Of a stretch of DNA of 39,456 bases, positions 34,728 through 39,456 are shown in pieces. Source of the DNA: Allorhizocola rhizosphaerae (GTDB taxonomy: Bacteria > Actinomycetota > Actinomycetes > Mycobacteriales > Micromonosporaceae); the NCBI RefSeq assembly GCF_003426775.1, contig NZ_QJUG01000063.1:1-39456 (forward strand). Reading direction: 5' to 3'. Position numbers and translations under genes: made by a program. Each line of letters opens with the position of its first letter. Within the stretch, counting starts at the first letter, position 1. Below the pieces are notes generated by a model. It worked only from the letters and a program-made list of their open reading frames with translations. It was not told where the DNA came from and ran no database searches.

Positions 34728-35044
34728 CGGGCTCCAGCTTCCCATGACGTCCAGGACGCTTGTAGGAGGCTATCCGCGCTAGCGCGCCAACCGAAGGCGG
34801 CGATCCCGGCGCTAAACTGCGATCTGCGGGAGGGTCAAGACAACGGGCAAGATTAAGGTTGCCGTACTTTGGGAGACGACCCTGGCCGCGGACGGCAGCG
34901 GACTCTCGGCAGCGATGGCGTTTCTTGCCGGGAGCACGGTTTGCAACTCGTGATTCGAAGGCCACACCCTCGCCCCAAGCCGCGTTCATCGCTGTCGTGA
35001 GTTCCCACGCCCACGCGCGCAGCGGGTGCGATAGCCTGCGAGGC
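34728..35044. other. 317-nt divergent intergenic region, no gene assigned
   Basis: This separates the minus-strand hypothetical gene from the cupin gene. The cupin frame stays open upstream to 34859, but its translation is Arg-rich and unlike coding sequence. Another plus-strand frame near 34850-34950 gives a short protein-like run (KVAVLWETTLAADGSGLSAA) ending at a TGA, without a start. I see no convincing hairpin, operator or RNA gene. Confidence 0.5.
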
Positions 35045-35527
35045 GTGACGTATCTCGGCGAAAAGGGCGAGGCCAGCGCGGTGTTGCGGACCGACGTGCC
35101 GTCGCTGCGGATGAACCCGCAGACTGGCACATCGACCACGTTCGTGGCGCCGGGGTCGGTGACGCGGGGCGAGTTCGGGCTGTTCCGCTGGGACATGCCC
35201 GCAGGCGCGAGCGGAGCCGGGGCCCATTTTCACCGCACGTTCTCCGAGTCGTTCTATGTCATGGCGGGGGTCGTGACGTTCTACAACGGCGAGAAGTGGC
35301 TCGATGTCTCCGAGGGCGGCTTCCTCTACGTGCCGCCGGGCGGGCTGCACGGTTTCTCCAACAACGCCGACGTGGCCGCGTCCATGCTGATTCTGTTCGC
35401 GCCGGGCATCGCGCGGGAGAAGTATTTCGAGGAGCTCGCCGACATCCGGGCCACCGCACGCACGCTCACCGAGCAGGAATGGGCCGACCTGTTCGCCCGC
35501 CACGACCAGGTCAACGTCGACTCTTGA
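35045..35527 (+). CDS. Single-domain cupin protein
   Basis: A 160-aa protein with one cupin barrel. Motif 1 reads GAHFHRTFSESFYVMAGVVTFYNG (His, His and Glu metal ligands) and motif 2 reads YVPPGGLHGFSNN (third His). A further helix ends DLFARHDQVNVDS. Such proteins bind a divalent metal and may be dioxygenases, isomerases or small-molecule sensors; the specific activity cannot be assigned. GTG 35045 starts the conserved part; GAGG lies almost against it, so initiation is weakly supported and a leaderless start is possible. The stop codon lies inside the -35 of the next gene's promoter. Confidence 0.85.
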   Translation: MTYLGEKGEASAVLRTDVPSLRMNPQTGTSTTFVAPGSVTRGEFGLFRWDMPAGASGAGAHFHRTFSESFYVMAGVVTFYNGEKWLDVSEGGFLYVPPGGLHGFSNNADVAASMLILFAPGIAREKYFEELADIRATARTLTEQEWADLFARHDQVNVDS

Positions 35528-35554
35528 CCTAAAGTCGACTTGAGGTTGCACACT
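35524..35554 (+). promoter_or_regulatory. MerR/SoxR-type promoter for the oxidoreductase
   Basis: The 20-nt dyad at 35527-35546 (ACCTAAAGTCGACTTGAGGT) pairs at 9 of 10 positions and differs little from the known SoxR box (ACCTCAAGTTAACTTGAGGT). It fills the spacer between TTGACC (35524-35529) and a -10-like CACACT (35549-35554), 19 bp apart, which is the unusual spacing of MerR-family-activated promoters. The start point would fall at about 35561-35562, on the GTG start codon. Confidence 0.7.
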
Positions 35555-35561
35555 GAGCCGC

Positions 35562-36467
35562 GTGATGAAAGCGGCGGCGTTCGCCCGGCATGGCGGCCCA
35601 GAAGTGTTGCAATTGATGGATTTTCCGGTACCCGAGCCCGGCCCCGGCCGGCTGCGGGTTCGAGTCCGCGCGGCGGGCGTGCAGCCATACGACCTCGCCG
35701 TGCGGTCCGGCTGGTTCCCGGCGGGCGTGGCGCATGACCTGCCGAAGATCCCGGGCAACGAGTTCGCAGGGGTCGTCGACCGGGCCGGCGATGGCGTGAC
35801 AGGCTTCGCTTCGGGGGATGAGGTGCTCGGCTTCGGGCAGCTCAACGCGTACGCCGAATACATCGTGGTCCCGGCCGACCAGGTGACCGCCAAGCCAACG
35901 GACATGCCGTGGGAGGTGGCGGGCGGGTTCAGCGCGGGCGCGCAGACCGCTCACATCGCGTTGCAGGAGCTTGCGATAAAGGCCGGCGACACGCTCCTGG
36001 TGCACGGGGCGGCGGGCGGGGTCGGCACGGCCGCGGTCCAGCTCGCCGTCCACTATGGAGCGTCCGTCATCGGCACGGGCAGCGCGGCCAACCAACAATA
36101 CCTACGGGAACTTGGCGCGACCCCGGTCGTGTACGGCGACGGGCTCGCTGAGCGGCTCGCCGGCAGAGGCGTCACCGCTGTGCTTGACGGCGCGGGCGGC
36201 GAGGCGCTGGCCGTGTCGCTGGACCTGGTGTCCGACCGCGGCCGCATCCTGACCCTCGTCGAGCACGGGCGGGCGCAAGAGCTGGGCATCCGAGTCACAC
36301 CCCATGCGCGCTCGGCGGCCCGCCTCGCGGAGCTCGTCGAGCTGTACACGAAAGGCATTTTGAAAATCCACGTGCGCGAGACGTTCCCGCTCGCGAACGC
36401 GGCCGACGCCCATCGCGCGGTCGAAACCGGCCATGGGCGCGGCAAGGTCGTCATCGTCGTGCCTTAG
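35562..36467 (+). CDS. NADP-dependent quinone oxidoreductase-like MDR protein
   Basis: A 301-aa medium-chain dehydrogenase/reductase without zinc ligands. The N-terminal GroES-like part has MKAAAFARHGGPEVL, RAAGVQPYDLAVRSG, PGNEFAGVVDRAG and FGQLNAYAEYIVVPA. The nucleotide-binding motif is HGAAGGVGTAAVQLA, with a Gly/Ser after strand 2 (TGSAANQ) that fits NADPH. It ends GKVVIVV. It likely reduces quinones or other electrophiles. Tandem GTG-ATG (35562/35565) has no Shine-Dalgarno, while the upstream promoter places transcription start at the GTG, so a leaderless message is likely. A SoxR-like box suggests induction by redox-active compounds, as for similar Streptomyces SoxR targets. It overlaps the convergent downstream gene by 4 nt. 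Confidence 0.9.
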   Translation: MMKAAAFARHGGPEVLQLMDFPVPEPGPGRLRVRVRAAGVQPYDLAVRSGWFPAGVAHDLPKIPGNEFAGVVDRAGDGVTGFASGDEVLGFGQLNAYAEYIVVPADQVTAKPTDMPWEVAGGFSAGAQTAHIALQELAIKAGDTLLVHGAAGGVGTAAVQLAVHYGASVIGTGSAANQQYLRELGATPVVYGDGLAERLAGRGVTAVLDGAGGEALAVSLDLVSDRGRILTLVEHGRAQELGIRVTPHARSAARLAELVELYTKGILKIHVRETFPLANAADAHRAVETGHGRGKVVIVVP

Positions 36468-36964
36468 CCGCGATCGAGCGGCCCCCAGTTCCGTACCGCT
36501 TGGGAGTCAACGAGTTTGTCCGCCTCCGCCAGCACACCGTCGGCAATCCACGCGATCGGGCGCCGGCAGATGACCAGCGGTTCGTTGTCCGGCCCGCGCC
36601 CGATCTCCGTCCCGGCCAGCACCCACGGCCGCGTTTGCGGACCCCGTCGCTTCGGCAGGTGTCGATAGTCGTAGAGCCTGCGCGCCACCCACAGCCGCAG
36701 CGGCCGCTCGCCCCACCAGGGCTCGACCGCGAGCGGGTTGGCCGACAGGCCCGGCAGCCGCACCCCGGTCAGCTCGTCGCGGCTGGACTGTGTGTGCGCC
36801 AGGTCCCTGGCCGGACCCTTGGACCACCGCACATACAGCTCTTCGTCCCGGACATCGCGCACCAGCCGGGCAAGCTCGTCAAGATCGGTGATGGTCCGCA
36901 TCACGTCATGGCCGAGGACGTCTCGCCTCGGCCCCCCGCTCGCCGCGGTCGGCTGCTGTGCCAC
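36464..36964 (-). CDS. DUF6098-like hypothetical protein
   Basis: A 166-aa soluble protein. GTG 36964 is chosen because GAGGAGG lies 4 nt upstream; a shorter start at ATG 36901 (MRTITDLDELARLVRD) is the conserved beginning and is also possible. Visible features are LYVRWSKGPARDL, GVRLPGLSANPLAVEPWW, a basic stretch (RRLYDYRHLPKRRGPQ), PWVLAGTEIGRGPDNEPLV and PIAWIADGVLAEADKLV. I recall this pattern from actinobacterial proteins named DUF6098; the function is unknown. It is divergent from the FAD oxidoreductase (67 bp) and convergent with the quinone oxidoreductase. Confidence 0.75.
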   Translation of the reverse strand: MAQQPTAASGGPRRDVLGHDVMRTITDLDELARLVRDVRDEELYVRWSKGPARDLAHTQSSRDELTGVRLPGLSANPLAVEPWWGERPLRLWVARRLYDYRHLPKRRGPQTRPWVLAGTEIGRGPDNEPLVICRRPIAWIADGVLAEADKLVDSQAVRNWGPLDRG

Positions 36965-36997
36965 GTGGCCTCCTCTCGCGCCCGCCAGGCCGTAACC

Positions 36998-37026
36998 GTG
37001 ATAATTCCCACCGGGCCGGGTAGTAA
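36998..37026 (+). promoter_or_regulatory. Candidate leaderless promoter of the FAD oxidoreductase gene
   Basis: GTGATA (36998-37003, 4 of 6 to TTGACA) and TAGTAA (37021-37026) are 17 bp apart. The ATG at 37032 is 6 nt past the -10 with no Shine-Dalgarno before it, so transcription would start on or next to the start codon. Confidence 0.45.
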
Positions 37027-37031
37027 TACCT

Positions 37032-38630
37032 ATGCACGCGGACGCGATCATCATCGGCGCCGGGCACAACGGCCTGGTCGCCGCGAACCTGCTCGCCGAC
37101 GCCGGCTGGGAGGTCGTCGTGCTGGAGGCGACGGGCCAGCCGGGCGGTGCGGTGCGCTCCGGCGAGCTGGCCGCGCCCGGCTACCTGAGCGACCTGTGCA
37201 GCGCCTTCTATCCGCTGGCGGTCTGCTCGCCCGCCCTGCGTCGGCTGCGCCTCGACGAGCACGGCCTGCGCTGGCGGCACGCCCCTGATGTGCTTGCCCA
37301 CCTGCTCCCCGACGACCGGGCCGTGGTGCTCAACCGCGACCCCACCCAGACAGCGGTGTCGATCGATGCGTTCGCGCCCGGCGACGGCGAGCGCTGGCTC
37401 GCCACCCATCGCGAGTGGCGCAGCGTGAGCAATGCTCTGGTGAAGACGCTGCTGACCCCTTTTCCGCCGGTGCGGCACGGCTTTTCGCTCCTGCGCACGC
37501 TTCGCGCCGCGGGCGCGATTCGCATGGCCCGCCGCTTGATCCTGTCCGCTGAAGAGCTGTCCGGTGAGCTGTTTGCGGGTGAGGGGGCCAAACTCCTGCT
37601 CACCGGCTGTGCCCTGCATACCGATCTGAGCCCGCACGACGCCGGTGGTGGCGTCTACGGGTGGCTGCTGGCGATGCTTGGGCAGCAATATGGTTTTCCG
37701 GTACCGGACGGAGGCGCGCAACGTTTGACCGACGCACTCGTCGCCCGCCTGGCGGCCAAGGGCGGCACACTGATCTGCGACGCGCGGGCCGTACACGTGG
37801 CCGTGTCCGGTGGGCGTGCGGCCGGGGTGCGGTGCGCCGGCGGGCAGGCCTTCTGGGCCCGCCGGGCCGTGCTCGCCGACGTGCCCGCGCCCGCGCTCTA
37901 TCTCGACCTGCTCGACCGGCGGCTGCTCCCGGCGCGGCTGATCGACGACATGGCGCACTTCCGCTGGGACGGCGCGACGGTGAAGGTCGATTGGGCGCTG
38001 TCGTCTCCCGTGCCCTGGGCCAATCCGGCGGTGGGTGGGGCCGGCACGGTCCACTTAGGAGTGGACATGCGTGGGCTGGCGCGATACGCGGCCGATCTCG
38101 CGGCGGGTGACGTGCCGTCCCGGCCGTTCGTCCTGGTTGGACAGATGACGACGGCGGATCCGGCGCGCTCGCCGGCCGGTACCGAATCGCTTTGGGCTTA
38201 TACGCATTTGCCGCACGCCGAGCACTGGCCCGCCGACGTCATCGCCGAGCACGCCCAACGCATTCAGGAAACCATCGAGAAGCATGCGCCCGGCTTCGCG
38301 GAAACCATTGTGGGCAAACACGTCTCCGGACCGTCCGATTTGGAGGACGAAAACCCGAGTCTGGTCGGCGGCGCGCTCGGCGGGGGGACGGCCGCGGCAT
38401 ACCAACAACTTTTCCTGCGCCCCATCCCGGGGCTCGGCCGCGCGGACACGCCCATCGACGGGCTCTTCCTCGCCAGCGCTTCAGCGCATCCGGGCGGTGG
38501 CGTGCACGGCGCGCCCGGAGCAAACGCCGCCCGCGCCGCGCTCGCCAGGCATCGGGCGGGCTTTGTTTATCGGGCCGTGATGGGCGCGGCCCATCGTGCC
38601 CTCTATCGCCCGTCTATCGTCCGGCCTTGA
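37032..38630 (+). CDS. Phytoene desaturase-like FAD-dependent oxidoreductase
   Basis: A 532-aa flavoprotein of the CrtI/PYROXD2-like amine-oxidase superfamily. The N-terminal FAD motif is AIIIGAGHNGLVAANLLADAG, followed by VVVLEATGQPGGAVRSGE. PVPDGGAQRLTDALVARLA is the second conserved block, and the C-terminal FAD contact is LFLASASAHPGGGVHGAPGANAA, which is typical of this group. No membrane anchor or signal peptide is seen. No carotenoid synthase (crtB, crtE) is nearby, so a pigment role is not supported; the likely activity is dehydrogenation or isomerisation of an unknown hydrophobic substrate. The start is ATG 37032, probably leaderless. The 3' end overlaps the convergent SDR gene by 17 nt. 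Confidence 0.9.
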   Translation: MHADAIIIGAGHNGLVAANLLADAGWEVVVLEATGQPGGAVRSGELAAPGYLSDLCSAFYPLAVCSPALRRLRLDEHGLRWRHAPDVLAHLLPDDRAVVLNRDPTQTAVSIDAFAPGDGERWLATHREWRSVSNALVKTLLTPFPPVRHGFSLLRTLRAAGAIRMARRLILSAEELSGELFAGEGAKLLLTGCALHTDLSPHDAGGGVYGWLLAMLGQQYGFPVPDGGAQRLTDALVARLAAKGGTLICDARAVHVAVSGGRAAGVRCAGGQAFWARRAVLADVPAPALYLDLLDRRLLPARLIDDMAHFRWDGATVKVDWALSSPVPWANPAVGGAGTVHLGVDMRGLARYAADLAAGDVPSRPFVLVGQMTTADPARSPAGTESLWAYTHLPHAEHWPADVIAEHAQRIQETIEKHAPGFAETIVGKHVSGPSDLEDENPSLVGGALGGGTAAAYQQLFLRPIPGLGRADTPIDGLFLASASAHPGGGVHGAPGANAARAALARHRAGFVYRAVMGAAHRALYRPSIVRP

Positions 38631-39456
38631 GCACCACGCGCGTTTCCGCCTCTTCCCCGAATTCCCCGTCAGTACCGTAATCGCGCTCGTTGTCCAACGG
38701 CGCGTCCACGTTGTCGCGCCACCGGCCCGGGTCGATCGATTCGCCCGTCTGCTGTCCCTCGTATCCCTCGGCCGCCAGCTTGTGGTCGAGCCAGCCGGGC
38801 GCGATCGCGTTGGCGATCCTCGCCTTGATCGCCTGCCCGCCGACGGTCACCTCGCGCACGCGATGGTCGGCCGCCCACACGATCGCCTCCGCCACCGCAC
38901 CGGGCGTGAATATCTTGTCGCCCATGGGTTTCGGATGGCGCGGCAGCCGCGTGCGCACCCACGAGAACTGCGGCGTGTTGACCGCGGGCAGCTGCACCAT
39001 GCCGACCGTGATCCCGGGATGCTCGCGGAGCAGCTCGGGCCGCAGCGAGTCGACGAAGCCCTGGATCGCGTGCTTCGACGCGCAATAGGCCGACTGGAAC
39101 GGGATGCCACGATAGGCCAGCACCGAGCCGACCTGCACGATCCGGCCCCGGCCACGGACGCGCATGGACTCCAGCGCGGCCAGCGTGCCGTGGACCGTGC
39201 CCAGGTAGTTGACCCCCATCACGCGGGCATGCTCGCGTGGCGTGATCTCCCAGGTGGGTGCGAACACGGACACCATGGCGTTGTTGATCCACACGTCGGG
39301 TGGGCCCAGCTCGGCCTCCAGCGCACGGGCCGCCGCGAACACCGCGTCGGCGTCGGCCACGTCGCACTGCGCGGTCGCGACCCGCTCGGCACCGTTCGTC
39401 TCGCACTCGCGCCGCGCGGCCTCCAGCCCGGCCGCCCCGCGGGCGATCAGGCCGAC
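38614..39456 (-). CDS. Short-chain dehydrogenase/reductase (N-terminus beyond window)
   Basis: The frame is open to the window edge, so the first 20 or so residues with the TGxxxGIG motif are missing; 281 codons including stop are visible. The SDR core is clear: DVWINNAMV (NNAG-like), the helix before VNYLGTVHGTLAALESM, the catalytic Ser in GRIVQVGSVLAYRG, and Tyr/Lys in SAYCASKHAI, then PAVNTPQF. A C-terminal extension (GYEGQQTGESIDPGRWRDN) goes beyond the classical domain and matches the longer actinobacterial SDRs found near oxidoreductases. It reduces or oxidises an unknown carbonyl/alcohol with NAD(P). It is convergent with and overlaps the FAD oxidoreductase gene by 17 nt. Confidence 0.92.
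   Translation of the reverse strand, partial: VGLIARGAAGLEAARRECETNGAERVATAQCDVADADAVFAAARALEAELGPPDVWINNAMVSVFAPTWEITPREHARVMGVNYLGTVHGTLAALESMRVRGRGRIVQVGSVLAYRGIPFQSAYCASKHAIQGFVDSLRPELLREHPGITVGMVQLPAVNTPQFSWVRTRLPRHPKPMGDKIFTPGAVAEAIVWAADHRVREVTVGGQAIKARIANAIAPGWLDHKLAAEGYEGQQTGESIDPGRWRDNVDAPLDNERDYGTDGEFGEEAETRVVLKAGR

Noticed and set aside
34859-35044. N-terminal extension of the cupin protein
   Set aside because: The added 62 residues are Arg-rich with no conserved pattern or RBS; the GTG at 35045 starts the family-like part.
37032-38630. Carotenoid biosynthesis cluster
   Set aside because: The FAD enzyme resembles CrtI, but no phytoene synthase, prenyl synthase or cyclase gene is present nearby.

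Overview
The window is GC-rich throughout, with strong G/C third-position bias, frequent GTG starts, a Tat substrate, BTAD/NB-ARC and XRE/NB-ARC regulators, Streptomyces-type PHO-box repeats and CBM-bearing secreted hydrolases. This points to a filamentous, saprophytic actinomycete. A Pseudonocardiales-type genome is my guess, at low confidence. It is chromosomal in character: I see no tRNA, rRNA, CRISPR array, insertion sequence or phage genes. The first and last genes (a zinc-ribbon multi-spanning membrane protein and a short-chain dehydrogenase) run off the window edges.

Layout. (1) 1-6240: large membrane protein, UDP-glucose/GDP-mannose-type dehydrogenase and acyl-CoA dehydrogenase. (2) 6273-12187: secreted subtilisin-like protease with a seven-repeat FG-GAP region and an XRE/NB-ARC/TPR regulator, separated by a small start-less ORF. 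(3) 12188-19108: two gene remnants, an antibiotic-biosynthesis-monooxygenase-like protein, a membrane-anchored alpha/beta hydrolase translationally abutting a Tat-exported metallo-hydrolase, a divergent LysR regulator, a class A beta-lactamase-fold protein overlapping the LysR gene by 4 nt, and an unrecognised protein. (4) 19109-27358: pectate lyase under a LacI-type operator, convergent with a large secreted helical protein, then a BTAD/NB-ARC regulator. (5) 27488-32284: PHO box-pstS-hairpin-pstC-pstA-pstB, followed by a response regulator whose receiver has lost its phosphorylation residues. (6) 32328-39456: GH10 xylanase with two palindromes around its promoter, small hypothetical proteins, a cupin, an oxidoreductase behind a SoxR-like box that looks leaderless, a DUF6098-like protein, a phytoene-desaturase-like FAD enzyme and a partial SDR.

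How they work together. The pst operon imports phosphate and is probably PhoP-activated. The pectate lyase and the xylanase are plant-polymer enzymes, each with an inverted repeat inside its promoter spacer, so both look repressor-controlled. The LysR gene sits between a divergent metallo-hydrolase and a co-transcribed serine hydrolase of beta-lactamase fold, which suggests one regulated hydrolytic cluster. The least explained item is the 1147-aa secreted protein at 20969-24412: a signal peptide, helical regions, a hydrophobic stretch followed by a long coiled coil, and a C-terminal discoidin-like domain, an arrangement reminiscent of alpha-helical pore-forming toxins. All functional statements rest on motifs read by eye; no database search was run.
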